A stretch of DNA of 48,703 nucleotides from Verrucomicrobia bacterium Opi.OSU.00C (GCA_002922725.1 PNEW01000005.1:1-48703), one strand, 5' to 3'. Shown: positions 1 through 10,996, counted from the stretch's first letter. Translations and numbers: made by a program. Notes: a model not told the origin generated them from the letters alone.

Positions 1-1
1 T

Positions 2-2579
2 AAAGAGGTCATTGTCGAAATGGAGGACTTACTTATTACCGGTTCAAGAATCAAAAGTATCCACCTTGAAACTGCTGTTCCACTCCTGACCGTAAACCGA
101 GAAGAGATTAGTCTTACCCAAGCCCCACAAATTTCAGACCTTATCCGTCAGCTACCGGTTACTGCTGGAACATCTGAAGCAGATCAGTCGGGTTCTTTTG
201 CCGGTGATGGCTCCCAAGCTAATTTACGTGGAACTGGAGTTGGGGGGACACTGGTATTGCTTAATGGACGCAGGTTAGCTCCTTATGCCTTTTCTACAGG
301 GAGGGGTGTCAATTTTGTAGACTTAAATGCCATCCCTGTTGGAGCACTTGAAAAAATTGAAATATTGAAAGAAGGAGGTTCAGCTATTTATGGTTCTGAT
401 GCACACGCCGGAGTTATAAATTTTATTCTACGTAAAGATTTCAAAGGGGCCGAAGTACAAACCACCTATGGTAATACTACACGAGGTGACGACTTCTCAA
501 ATACTAAAGTTAATATAGCCTGGGGCGAAAGCTCTCCAAATTCTAACCTCGCCGTGTTTATCAATTATCTTAACCGAAATTCGATCAGATTAAGTGACCG
601 CTCATTCTCAGCAAGTGCGGATCACTCAGACAAGGGTGGGTTCGATTTACGCGATTGGGCTTCTTACCCAGGAATATTCTCATTCACCTCCGAAAACGAT
701 ACCTTTTTTTTTATCGGCGATGGATTCTCTAAAACCGCAGAAAAATATGCCCGCTTTAATTACAATAAATTCAAAACAGCAATAAGCGCTGCCGAAAGAC
801 GCGGGGTCACTCTGATTGGAAACTATAGGTTAAGCGATAACATTGAATTTTTTACAGAGTTTAGTTATCAGAAAAATAAGTCAGAATCCCAATTTGCACC
901 TTCTGCCCTAGACCGTGGGTTTACTATTCCTTCAACAAACCCCTATAACCCGACGGTCAATATAGTTGCTGGGGGATTAGATTTAACTGAAGTTTTATTA
1001 CGTCCTACAGATACTGGACCTCGTCTATTTGAAATCGATTCTGAATCGTTACGCGTGGTAACAGGTCTCAATGGTCAAATCGGGACAGCAACTCAATGGG
1101 AAATTGCTTATCTAGAGACTCAGAGCGAAGTCAATAATCTATCGACAAATTTGATACGGGTTGACTTGTTTCAGAAAGCTTTAAATGCAACGGGATCTGA
1201 TGTGCTCAATCCCTTTGCTTCAGGTCCAGGTGAAGACAACAATGAAGAAATCTATAACCGCATAACTACAGATGACATCCGCTATGGCAAAAGGGAATTT
1301 AACCAATTTAGCGGAGGAATCAGTACGGCACTTTTTGAATTAAGTGCCGGTAGAGTACTAGGTTATTTGGGTGGTGAGTATCGTGAGGAGTCGATGGTTA
1401 GAAACCAATCTGATCTCGCAGAAAATTTTCTATTATTTGGTTCAGGAGGCACATCCGCAAAGGGAAATCGAAAAATTAGTGCTATATATGGGGAGCTTGC
1501 AATTCCTTTAACTTCCTGGTTGGAAAGTCATTTTGCTTTGCGTCGTGAAGATTACAATGACTTTGGTAATTCAATAAATCCCAAAATAGGTTTAAATTTC
1601 CATCCGTCTTCAAAATTACTGGTACGTGCATCCTATTCGGAAGGATTTCAAGCACCTTCTTTGGAGCAAGCTTTTGGTGGTACAACTCGCGGCTTCATTG
1701 TAGAACGCGACCTTTTACGATATAGTCTGACCTATAATCAAGAAAAAGAGATGCCCTTCCCCTTTGATGACTTCAGGTCACGAGATATTCGAACGACCGG
1801 AAACCCGAATCTTGAACCAGAAAAATCACAATATTTTAACATCGGGACCGTATATAACTCAGAAAAAAATAAAAGATTTAACCATCGGCCTTAATTTTTG
1901 GCGATTAGAAATTGAGAATATAATTAGTACCAGAAATCCACTTAACCTACTTACACAAGAAATAAATTTATATAATAAAGACCCTTTTACTTTTTTAACT
2001 ATGGACCCTGAAGCTCGTGGGAAAACAACCAGAATTTATAGAAAACCGAATACAGTGCATCGCGGCTTAACCGTTCCTGGTCACATTGACTTTATCCTTA
2101 ACGAACAGAGGAATTTTCAAGTGATAGATCTTCAGGGGCTCGACTTTGAGTTATTTTATCACTACCGCACACAAACACAGGGCGATTTCTGGTTGCGAAG
2201 TTACACCGTCTTTTTTGACCAGTTCATCAGTGATGGTTTTAATCTAACTGGTTTCAGAGGAGTACCTAAATATCAAACGCGTAACTCTGTACAATGGGTC
2301 AGCAGTAATCGTGATTTCTCTGCGTTTCTTACTGCCAATTATTCATCGGGATACAAGACAATATATCTTGGAGTCCCACAAGTGGGCAGTTTCATGAACA
2401 TTGATTTAAATCTTACTTATTCAGGTTTTTGGGGTATGGACATCACGCTTGGTTCCCGTAATTTATTTGATCGAGATCCTCCTGCTTATGTAACTCAATC
2501 GGAAGGTTATGATGACAATAACGGCGCGCACAATCCTTACGGTCGTATGGTCTTTTTATCGTTAAAGAAAGTATTCTGA
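2..2579 (+). pseudogene. TonB-dependent outer-membrane receptor, 5'-truncated by the window edge and split by a +1 frameshift at A7 (1863-1869)
   Basis: ORF 20..1894 carries a TonB plug-like segment (LLNGRRLAPYAF..., ALEKIEILKEGGSAIYGSDAHAGVINFILRKDF). ORF 1764..2579 carries the C-terminal barrel ending in ...GRMVFLSLKKVF. Deleting one A from the run at 1863-1869 joins ...TVYNSEKIKDLTIGLNFWRLEIENI. The frame is open to base 2. Confidence 0.85.
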
Positions 2580-2582
2580 CCG

Positions 2583-4538
2583 ATGAGAAACTGGATAACA
2601 AAATCTTTCAGTTTTATATTAGGGATCATGTGGATCCAACTTTCGGCTAGTGATATCCCAGTTGAGTCATTTTTTAAAAGCACTGGATTTGCCAAGTTTC
2701 GCGTTTCTCCAAATGGAAAATACTTGTCTGCATTGGCAGACTGGAAAGGTGCGAGAAACCTTTATGTTATAGATTTGAATACCCGCATTCCGACAAGAGT
2801 AACAGCAATTAAAAGTCAAATGATCAAAGATTATTTTTGGGGGAATAATGATCGACTAGTTTTCACTATGGATTTCAATGGTAATGAATCTTGGGGCCTA
2901 TTTGCTGTTGATCGTGATGGAGGGCACCCCAGAACGCTGGTCCCACCACTTAAATCTACCGGAAGTCGTGTATTTCGCTACACCTGGCCTTTAGATCTTC
3001 TCAACAAGTCTCGTGATGAAATCCTTGTCGTGAGCAACAAAAGAAATGTCGATTATCCTGACGTTTATCGCCTGAATATTAATAATGGGGGACAAGTTAT
3101 CAGTGTTGCGAATCCTGGTACTTTCACAAAATGGTTTACTGATCAAAGCGGCAATGTTCGCCTCGCCGAAGCAAAAGACATTGATGGAAATACAAGCTAC
3201 CACTACCAAGAAAAAGAAGGTACAAAATGGGATCGCATCGCCAATTTTTCATTTAAACAAAAAAAATGGTCTCCCGCTGGGCCTCAGAATAGGGAATACT
3301 TTAAAAATCTAACCCCACCTCAGCAGCCTTTTGGCTATGATCACAACATACTTTATATTTCGAGCGATATTGATCGTGAGGTAACCGCCTTATATGAGTT
3401 TAATTTAAAAACACGTAAACAAGGAAGAATGATCTATGAATGCCAGTCGAATGATGTTTCTCACTTAATTTTGTCCGATTATATCCGGAAACCCATTGGT
3501 GTCTATTTTGAAACAGATAAGTTCCAATCTTATTGGTTTCATGAAGAAAAAAAGATGATTCAGGAATTTTTGGATAAAAAATTCCCTGGGTTAATCAGTG
3601 TTATCACCAATGTAAGTGATGATCATTCACGTCTTGTAATTGCCAGTTATAGTGACCGTCACCCAATTATTTATTCGCTACTCAGTATCACAGAAGGGAG
3701 GTTGGAATTTGAAATCTTGGCCGATAATGGTATTATTGAGCCGACACGCTTAAGTGAAGTAAAGCCTATTGTATTTAAAGCCCGAGATGGTGTCACTTTG
3801 CATGGTTATTTGACATTGCCTAATAATAAAAAACATAAAGATCTCCCAATGATTGTACATCCACATGGAGGCCCCTGGCTAAGAGATTCTTGGAGGTATA
3901 ACCCAGAAGTTCAGTTCCTTGCCAGCCGAGGTTTTGTTGTTTTACAAATTAATTTTCGTTCCTCCCAGAGCTATGGACGTAAATTCCTTCATGCTGGTGA
4001 TAAGCTTTGGGGAACAAAGATGCAAACAGATTTAGTAGACGGAATCAATTGGATACTAGATCAGGGTCTCGTTGACCGAAAACGTATTGGTATCTATGGG
4101 TCTAGCTATGGTGGTTATGCTACCATGGCTCAATTGGTTTTTTACCCTGAACTTTATCAATTTGGTATTACTGCTTTTGGCCCAATAGATTTAATCAGTC
4201 TCATCAATTGGCGTAAAAAATTAAGGCAAAAAATTGCGTATGCTTATTACACAAAAACAATTGGAGACCCTAGAGTAGATAAAGAAATGCTTAATGCATA
4301 CTCCCCTATCAATTACTTAAATCGTATTCAAGCCCCTGTATTTATCGTCCATGGAACTCGAGATCCTAGGGTACCCATTGCTCAAGCAAAGAGGCTACGC
4401 GCAGGGTTAATCAAAGAAAATAAGGATTACACATGGCTGATTAAGAAGGATGAAGGTCATGGTTTCCGTAAAACTGAAAATAAAATTGAACTTTACTCCA
4501 AGATAGATGAGTTTCTCCAACCATATCGCACCTATTGA
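2583..4538 (+). CDS. S9 family peptidase (prolyl oligopeptidase / dipeptidyl aminopeptidase-like)
   Basis: 651-aa ORF with the GSSYGG nucleophile motif, VHGTRDPRVP and KDEGHGF near the C-terminus, and an N-terminal signal-like segment. It starts 3 nt after the TonB receptor stop. Confidence 0.9.
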   Translation: MRNWITKSFSFILGIMWIQLSASDIPVESFFKSTGFAKFRVSPNGKYLSALADWKGARNLYVIDLNTRIPTRVTAIKSQMIKDYFWGNNDRLVFTMDFNGNESWGLFAVDRDGGHPRTLVPPLKSTGSRVFRYTWPLDLLNKSRDEILVVSNKRNVDYPDVYRLNINNGGQVISVANPGTFTKWFTDQSGNVRLAEAKDIDGNTSYHYQEKEGTKWDRIANFSFKQKKWSPAGPQNREYFKNLTPPQQPFGYDHNILYISSDIDREVTALYEFNLKTRKQGRMIYECQSNDVSHLILSDYIRKPIGVYFETDKFQSYWFHEEKKMIQEFLDKKFPGLISVITNVSDDHSRLVIASYSDRHPIIYSLLSITEGRLEFEILADNGIIEPTRLSEVKPIVFKARDGVTLHGYLTLPNNKKHKDLPMIVHPHGGPWLRDSWRYNPEVQFLASRGFVVLQINFRSSQSYGRKFLHAGDKLWGTKMQTDLVDGINWILDQGLVDRKRIGIYGSSYGGYATMAQLVFYPELYQFGITAFGPIDLISLINWRKKLRQKIAYAYYTKTIGDPRVDKEMLNAYSPINYLNRIQAPVFIVHGTRDPRVPIAQAKRLRAGLIKENKDYTWLIKKDEGHGFRKTENKIELYSKIDEFLQPYRTY

Positions 4539-4774
4539 AATGGATAGTTCTATCTGATTTTATCATCGTCTATCCCTTCATCTTTGAGTGGTTAAGAGTT
4601 CCATTCATTTTTATTAGTAGAATTTTTTATTTTATAATTACTGCTTTTTATAACCAAACTCTGTAATAAGGTCAAAATGGTAAATGCAAATAAAAATTAG
4701 AAATCTAATGTTCCCTCTATCTTAATTCTTTATTTTATAAAACTACCTTTATACTATTCGATTTTAAAATTTAT

Positions 4775-5554
4775 ATGGAATTATCCTGTTGTATATGGGC
4801 CTTAAGTGGGTCAGTAAAAAAAATATTACCTCAGATAGCCAATGTGGGGTTTAAGTATATAGATATTCAACCCTTTGTTTTTGCTCATGATGACATCCAA
4901 ACATATATGCACCATTTCAATTTACAAGTTTCTTGTCTTGCCACCTCTTTCGGCATCCCAGAAGGTCTAGCGCTCGACAGTGAAAATGAACTTTTAACTG
5001 CCCATGCATTAAACTACACCAAAAAAGCACTTACATATGGGAAACATCTTGGTGCTAAAGTTGCTTATCTTGTTCCAGGTACAGATGGGAGTCCAAAGGC
5101 TCTTTCTCGCTACATGCGTTCATTTACCAGCCTTGCTGATCAGGCTTCTAAACTCGGAATAAAACTTTGCGTCGAACATTTTCCTGGCAGTGCATTTCCA
5201 ACCGTTTCTTCAACCCTCAACTTTATACAGGCTGTCGATCATCCTAACCTTTATCTACTGCTCGATATAGGACATATACAAATCTCTAAAGAAGACCCGG
5301 TAGAAGCCATCTCATCTGCAGGGCCCAAACTTGGTTATGTCCATCTGGACGACAACGACGGGCAAAATGATTTACATTGGTCTCTGACCAACGGAGTCCA
5401 GACTGAGAACTCTCTTCGCCAGATATTTGAGGCACTTAAAAAAATTCAATATAATGGACATGTCAGCTTGGAATTGAGCGCGAACCTAACCAATCCTCTC
5501 GAAGCACTAATATGCAGCCGAGAATTAGTCCTAAATATAATATCAATAAGTTAG
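4775..5554 (+). CDS. Sugar phosphate isomerase/epimerase family protein (xylose isomerase-like TIM barrel)
   Basis: 259 aa with motifs typical of the family: LCVEHFPG, LLLDIGHIQ, LGYVHLDDNDG, GHVSLEL. Confidence 0.82.
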   Translation: MELSCCIWALSGSVKKILPQIANVGFKYIDIQPFVFAHDDIQTYMHHFNLQVSCLATSFGIPEGLALDSENELLTAHALNYTKKALTYGKHLGAKVAYLVPGTDGSPKALSRYMRSFTSLADQASKLGIKLCVEHFPGSAFPTVSSTLNFIQAVDHPNLYLLLDIGHIQISKEDPVEAISSAGPKLGYVHLDDNDGQNDLHWSLTNGVQTENSLRQIFEALKKIQYNGHVSLELSANLTNPLEALICSRELVLNIISIS

Positions 5555-5811
5555 TATACCTTGGGTAACGTTTATTAAAATCTTATTCTCTTCCCACCAG
5601 GTCCATACGTGTCTTAAGATATTAGCTAGCTAAAAATTCCGCCAACAGCAGGAACTCAAGGAAAACTCTATTTACTTTCATAGAGAATTTACTGCCCGAC
5701 TTAAGATCAATAACTCAATTTTATGCGTAAAAGAGCTATGCATATGTAATTTTCTCTTTCCTATTATATAAACTCTCTTATTTTAGATAATCACTTAATA
5801 ATACATTTGAT

Positions 5812-5839
5812 TACTATTTACCCATTAAGGTAAATAGTA
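5812..5839. repeat. Perfect 11-bp inverted repeat with 6-nt loop (TACTATTTACC-CATTAA-GGTAAATAGTA)
   Basis: Read directly in the intergenic region upstream of the 5943 CDS. Confidence 0.7.
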
Positions 5840-5866
5840 AATTTATAAGAAATAGATTAAGGAAAA

Positions 5867-5932
5867 ATGATAGAAAATCATCAAAATAGTGAAGTTAAAA
5901 TCATATCTTTAAATACCAAACCTAATAAATAA
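5867..5932 (+). other. Candidate 21-codon upstream ORF / leader peptide (MIENHQNSEVKIISLNTKPNK)
   Basis: AAGGAA-type ribosome-binding site 2-4 nt before the ATG. The stop codon overlaps the AAGG sequence that precedes the next CDS start (5943). Confidence 0.35.
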
Positions 5933-5942
5933 GGCGATATTT

Positions 5943-7004
5943 ATGAATAAAATTAATCCCTTATCTAGCACATATAACATTACACTATATGGACTTCTAT
6001 TTCTCACATTATTCCTTATTCACATCGAGTATGGTATCGCTGGAGGAAAACCAAAAGGTGACCCGTCTATCCTGTCTGCTGAAGCTGAATTAGAGCTATT
6101 ATTTAACGGTGCCTTTTTTGCTGAAGGCCCCGCAGTCGCACCCGACGGTTCTGTCTATTTCAGCGATATTACTTTTACTAAAGGATCTAATATGCAGGCA
6201 GGGCGCATCTGGAATTACAATCCTCATAATGGCATCACAAAGGTTTTCCGCTCACCTAGTGGGATGTCCAATGGAATTAAATTTGATGCCCATGGAAGGA
6301 TGATTGTCGCAGAAGGAGCAGATTATGGCGGTCGCCGTGTAACGCGTACCGATTTGACTACAGGAAAGACTGAAATCATTGCTGGCTTATATAAGTATAG
6401 ACCTTTCAATTCACCCAATGATATCGCGATCGATGAAAAAGAACGTATATATTTTAGCGACCCACGATATATTGGACATGAGCCCATTGATCAACCAATC
6501 ATGGGAGTCTATCGCATCGATCCGGATGGAGGGATACAATTAATTGTAACGGATGCAGGTAAACCAAATGGCATCGCAATTTCCCCTGATCAAAAATCAC
6601 TCTATGTAGTGAGCAATGATAATGGCTCACTTGGTTTGGATCGCCTGCCTGAAGGTACCCTTTATCATAAAGGACGCATGGCCCTCTTAGCTTATGATCT
6701 TACTGAAGACGGTACGGCTTCCTTCAGAGAAACCCTGGTCGATTACGCTCCACAAGACGGACCAGATGGTCTTACCGTCGATATTGAAGGTAACCTTTAT
6801 GTTGCAGTACGTGATTTAACAAGATATGGAATCTATGTCTATACACCCACAGGTGTAGAATTAGCATACATACCAACACCCAAGGTACCGACTAATGTTG
6901 GATTTGGTAGGGAACAGGAAGGCAACACACTTTATATTACGGCTGAATCAGATCTCTACCGAATAAAGGTGAAAAAGAAAGGTTATCAACTTCCTTTCCG
7001 GTAA
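5943..7004 (+). CDS. SMP-30/gluconolactonase/LRE-like family protein, probably exported
   Basis: 353 aa with an N-terminal hydrophobic segment; motifs FAEGPAVAPDGSVYFSDI, NSPNDIAIDEKERIYFSDPRY, PNGIAISPDQKSLYV and GPDGLTVDIEGNLYVAV. Confidence 0.88.
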   Translation: MNKINPLSSTYNITLYGLLFLTLFLIHIEYGIAGGKPKGDPSILSAEAELELLFNGAFFAEGPAVAPDGSVYFSDITFTKGSNMQAGRIWNYNPHNGITKVFRSPSGMSNGIKFDAHGRMIVAEGADYGGRRVTRTDLTTGKTEIIAGLYKYRPFNSPNDIAIDEKERIYFSDPRYIGHEPIDQPIMGVYRIDPDGGIQLIVTDAGKPNGIAISPDQKSLYVVSNDNGSLGLDRLPEGTLYHKGRMALLAYDLTEDGTASFRETLVDYAPQDGPDGLTVDIEGNLYVAVRDLTRYGIYVYTPTGVELAYIPTPKVPTNVGFGREQEGNTLYITAESDLYRIKVKKKGYQLPFR

Positions 7005-7087
7005 GGTACAATTATAACAATCAAATAAGATCCTATCTCTTGGGAAGTGAGTTAAATATTTAATTATGGGCAATAAAGGACCGTGAT

Positions 7088-8794
7088 ATGACTTTTGTTG
7101 ATTGGTTGCTTATCCTCGTAATCAATGGTGGTATCGTTCTTTACGGAATCCTTGTATACAAGGCTCAAGGTCAAAGTTTTGACTGGTATCTTGCCGCAAG
7201 ATCAATGCCCTGGTGGGTTATTGGTTTATCCGCTTTTGGAACGGCGGTTGATAGTGGCGATTATGTTTCTATAGTCGGTGGTTCCTATGAATTAGGTTTT
7301 TCCCAATTATCCTCCTGGTGGTTGGGTATAGCAGTTGGATGGATCGTCCTTAGTTTTTTTGTGATCGTTCCGATGTACCGCTCTGGTGTTTTTACTAATG
7401 CTGAATGGCTTGAATTTAGGTTTGGACCAAGTACCCGTGTCATTGCCGTCCTTATAAACATACAATCCCGCACCAATGTTCTGGGTAATATATATTTCTC
7501 TCTTTATCTCGTCTTGAAGATCGTTGCGGATATTGGCCCAGGATGGAGTTGGATGATTGTTGTGGGTATTGCTATAACATCTGCTCTCTACATAGTCCGT
7601 GGGGGATTAAAAGCAGGAGTATTTACCGATGCTTTACAGAGTATAATTATGATTGTGGCCGCCTTTGTTTTATGGGGGGTTGCCTGGGTAAAAGGTGGGG
7701 GATGGAGGGGGCTTAATGAAAGACTCGTTGCTATTGATCCCGAATTAGCGGACTCTTTACTCCATGTTGGAGGTTATTCTCCCAATGGTGTTCCTGCAAT
7801 AGTCGTAATCTTTGGATTCATAGTTGTCTTAACAACCTATGCCGTGATTAACCAGTACGAAGCTATACGTTTTCTTGGGGCTAAATCGGAATGGGACTTC
7901 AAGATGGCCGCACTAGTAGCGAGTATAGCAACCGCTATATGCCTTTGGTTTAATGTGAGCCTCGGACCCCTGGCGCACGCCGATTTTCCCGGTCTTAAAA
8001 CCGTAGATGCAGCCTACCCTTTAATGATCGCCAAATACCTACCACCTGGACTTATTGGTCTAGTCGTAGCTGGACTTGTAGCGGCAGCCTATTCTACTTT
8101 TGACTCCGTTGCAATTGGTATATCTAGTCTATTTGTACGAGATATCTACGCCCGATTTATTGTAAGAAAAGCCGATGACGCCCACTATACTCTTGTCGGT
8201 CGAATTTCTGTTCCTTTTATTATCGCATTTGGATTTATCTATATTCCATTCATTCAAGAAGGCATGTTGCTTTTTTTTCTAAGGTTAGCTGGTGCTATCG
8301 CAGTTCCCCTTATGACTATTATTCTGATGGGCGTATTTACCCGCGTTCACCGATGTACTGGAATTATTGGTCTAATTGTTGGCCTGACTTATGGAATACT
8401 TGCAATTACTGCTGATGCTAACAAATGGGGATGGCCGATATGGATTACACATACCTGGTGGACTTATTTGTGGAATATATTATTGCCCGCAATAACAATG
8501 CTTTTCGTTTCGAGAGTAATCAGTAGCGTTCACGGACCAATGAAAGAAACAGAGTATAAAGGACTAGTTTACGAGAGACATACCGTTTCCACGGAATTAA
8601 GGGAACTAATGGGCCACCGCTTAAAAGCATTAGAAGGTACTTGGTTACAAAAGACATTGATCAAAGCACCTATCAATCCTGAGTATCCCTTTAAAATTCC
8701 GCCTGAAGGGTTATCTTGGTATAAACGCCCTGGGTTATTAGCGATATTTTACCTCATGATTGTCTGTTATTTGCTTTTTATTTTACTATGGTAA
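7088..8794 (+). CDS. Sodium:solute symporter (SSS) family transporter
   Basis: 568 aa, multiple transmembrane segments, SSS-like N-terminus (FDWYLAARSMPWWVIGLSAFGTAVDSGDYVSIVGGSYELG) and AAYSTFDSVAIGISSLFVRDIY. AAAGGA upstream of the ATG. Confidence 0.9.
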   Translation: MTFVDWLLILVINGGIVLYGILVYKAQGQSFDWYLAARSMPWWVIGLSAFGTAVDSGDYVSIVGGSYELGFSQLSSWWLGIAVGWIVLSFFVIVPMYRSGVFTNAEWLEFRFGPSTRVIAVLINIQSRTNVLGNIYFSLYLVLKIVADIGPGWSWMIVVGIAITSALYIVRGGLKAGVFTDALQSIIMIVAAFVLWGVAWVKGGGWRGLNERLVAIDPELADSLLHVGGYSPNGVPAIVVIFGFIVVLTTYAVINQYEAIRFLGAKSEWDFKMAALVASIATAICLWFNVSLGPLAHADFPGLKTVDAAYPLMIAKYLPPGLIGLVVAGLVAAAYSTFDSVAIGISSLFVRDIYARFIVRKADDAHYTLVGRISVPFIIAFGFIYIPFIQEGMLLFFLRLAGAIAVPLMTIILMGVFTRVHRCTGIIGLIVGLTYGILAITADANKWGWPIWITHTWWTYLWNILLPAITMLFVSRVISSVHGPMKETEYKGLVYERHTVSTELRELMGHRLKALEGTWLQKTLIKAPINPEYPFKIPPEGLSWYKRPGLLAIFYLMIVCYLLFILLW

Positions 8795-8797
8795 TAT

Positions 8798-9034
8798 TTG
8801 CGACTAAGTATGTTCCCTCGGTGGGGGAAAACTTCAGTTATTATTATGAGAAAAAAAAATAATACTATTTCGCTGGAATTAATATATTCAGCGGTAATCC
8901 TGCTATTAGTTGCTATTTTGTTGATGGCATCAAACCTATACACCACTGATTTATGGTTAGTAAAAACAGCGATTGCTTTCGTGCTTTTAATCGTCAGTGG
9001 CATCCTAGGAAAAAACTATTTGGCACAACGGTAA
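8798..9034 (+). CDS. Small hypothetical membrane protein (start uncertain)
   Basis: 78-aa ORF with two hydrophobic stretches, directly after the SSS gene. The overlapping minus-strand 78-aa ORF is less consistent with gene order. Confidence 0.5.
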   Translation: MRLSMFPRWGKTSVIIMRKKNNTISLELIYSAVILLLVAILLMASNLYTTDLWLVKTAIAFVLLIVSGILGKNYLAQR

Positions 9035-9094
9035 AATGAATTTTTTCAATTTTAAGCACCCAATTGAGTATTTAAGCATACTCGGTACAACACA

Positions 9095-10996
9095 ATGAGT
9101 GATCATTCTTCAGCTGATCTCTACGACGTGGTCATAGAGAAAGATACATTGGTCACTATGCGTGATGGTGTAAAGATTGCGACAGATATTTTTCTTCCAA
9201 CTAAAGAAGGAAAAGTGCTTCCCGGAAAAATTCCGTCACTATTATTCCGAACACCTTATAACAAAAGTGACTGTGAAAATTCGACCGGTGAAGGATCTTG
9301 GTATGCCCGTCGAGGATATGCTGTTATAATTCAGGATTGTCGAGGTTGCTTTAAGTCTGGCGGTAAAGTCAACTTTCTCTTACCGGAAGCCGAAGATGGC
9401 TATGACACCTTAAACTGGATTGCACAACAATCTTGGTCAAATGGCAAGGTAGGTAGCTGGGGAACCTCTTGGTGTGGGTGGACTCAAACAGCGATGGCTG
9501 CACTAAACCCAGAGCAACTACATACCATGATTCCTAATATGAGTGGATCAAATGCACACAGAAGCAGTGTACGCCATGGTGGAGCGATGGAACTTCGCTT
9601 TTTGGCTTGGGCTTTTTGGCATTCCGCAGGCAATACGCAGTCAGAATTAAAAGCCGATCCCAGTATAGATCCCGCCCTCAATTTTGGCCCCAACACTTTT
9701 AATGATTGGCTCCAACGTATGCCTATTCGCAAAGGACAAACGCAATTGCGCCTTGTACCCCCCTACGAGGAGTGGGCAATGGAATTACTCACCCATAGTG
9801 ATTATGACGACTTCTGGCGACATCCAAGCCTTGCGCCAAGTGAACATTGGGACAAATTCCCCGACATACCTATACTTTTCGTCGGCGGGTGGTATGATTC
9901 CTATACGAGATCAACTTTCGAAAACTATGTAGGTTTATCATCGAGAAAGAAAGGACCAGTCAAGGTATTTGTAGGCCCCTGGACTCATGGGTCTTCAACT
10001 GTTGAACAATCTTATTCAGGTGATGTCGAATTCGGTCCTGATGCAGCACTTTCCAGTTTTCGCGATTTACATCTTTCTTGGTTCAATGCCGCATTAAAAG
10101 GTCTGGTGTCAGGAATCGAAACTCTACCACCAGTACGCATTTTCGTTATGGGTGGTGGTAGTGGCAATAGAACTAGAAACGGACGTCTTTTTCATGGGGG
10201 ATCCTGGCGAAATGAAAGTGAGTGGCCATTGTCACGCACACAATTCACTTCTTATTATCTACACGAAGATCAAGTCCTTCGACTTCAGCCACCTAAGCAA
10301 ATACACGCAAATATCACTTATCGCTTCGATCCTTCAAACCCTGTCCCCTCGATTGGCGGTTCAGTCTCATCTCTTCAGGGTATTCGACCCATGCCAACTG
10401 GCCTCACCGATCCCAGTATCCTACATTTTGCCGCAAGGTCAGAATCAATAATGAATGCAGGAGGATATGATCAAATAGAAACTCCAGATTTTTATGGCTG
10501 CAAACCGCCTTATCTCCCATTAGGTTCCCGAAATGATGTCATTGTCTTTCAAACTGAAGTCCTTGAGCATAATGTAGAAGTAACTGGTCCGATTAACGTA
10601 GTTCTTTGGGTATCTTCATCTGCACGCGATACAGACTTTACGGCCAAACTAATTGACCTGTACCCGCCCAGTGCAGCTTACCCTTTTGGTTATGCATTAA
10701 ACCTTACAGATAGTATTATGCGCTTACGATACCGGAAGAGTCCTGAAAAGAGCCAGTTTCTACCACCAGGTGAAATTGACCAATTGACTATCACACTCTA
10801 TCCCACGAGTAATTTGTTTGTCGCTGGTCACTGTATTAGACTCGATATTTCCAGCTCCAACTTTCCAAGATTTGATGTCAACCCAAACACTGGGGAAAAA
10901 ATTGGCCTCAACCGCAGTCAAGTTAGTGCCGACAATTCAATCCACCTGGATTCCGAGCATCCCTCCCATATAATATTGCCTATCATCCCCTCATGA
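9095..10996 (+). CDS. CocE/NonD family hydrolase (X-Pro dipeptidyl-peptidase-like)
   Basis: 633 aa; VTMRDGVKIATDIFLPT, SLLFRTPYNKS, QDCRGCFKSGG, GSWGTSWCGWTQ nucleophile region and FVGPWTHG. Confidence 0.9.
   Translation: MSDHSSADLYDVVIEKDTLVTMRDGVKIATDIFLPTKEGKVLPGKIPSLLFRTPYNKSDCENSTGEGSWYARRGYAVIIQDCRGCFKSGGKVNFLLPEAEDGYDTLNWIAQQSWSNGKVGSWGTSWCGWTQTAMAALNPEQLHTMIPNMSGSNAHRSSVRHGGAMELRFLAWAFWHSAGNTQSELKADPSIDPALNFGPNTFNDWLQRMPIRKGQTQLRLVPPYEEWAMELLTHSDYDDFWRHPSLAPSEHWDKFPDIPILFVGGWYDSYTRSTFENYVGLSSRKKGPVKVFVGPWTHGSSTVEQSYSGDVEFGPDAALSSFRDLHLSWFNAALKGLVSGIETLPPVRIFVMGGGSGNRTRNGRLFHGGSWRNESEWPLSRTQFTSYYLHEDQVLRLQPPKQIHANITYRFDPSNPVPSIGGSVSSLQGIRPMPTGLTDPSILHFAARSESIMNAGGYDQIETPDFYGCKPPYLPLGSRNDVIVFQTEVLEHNVEVTGPINVVLWVSSSARDTDFTAKLIDLYPPSAAYPFGYALNLTDSIMRLRYRKSPEKSQFLPPGEIDQLTITLYPTSNLFVAGHCIRLDISSSNFPRFDVNPNTGEKIGLNRSQVSADNSIHLDSEHPSHIILPIIPS

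Noticed and set aside
8767-9003. 78-aa minus-strand ORF overlapping the small + strand membrane protein
   Set aside because: Mirror-image ORF of equal length; gene order and hydrophobic segments favour the + strand product.
10152-10451. 99-aa ORF within the CocE hydrolase
   Set aside because: Alternate frame inside a well-supported gene.
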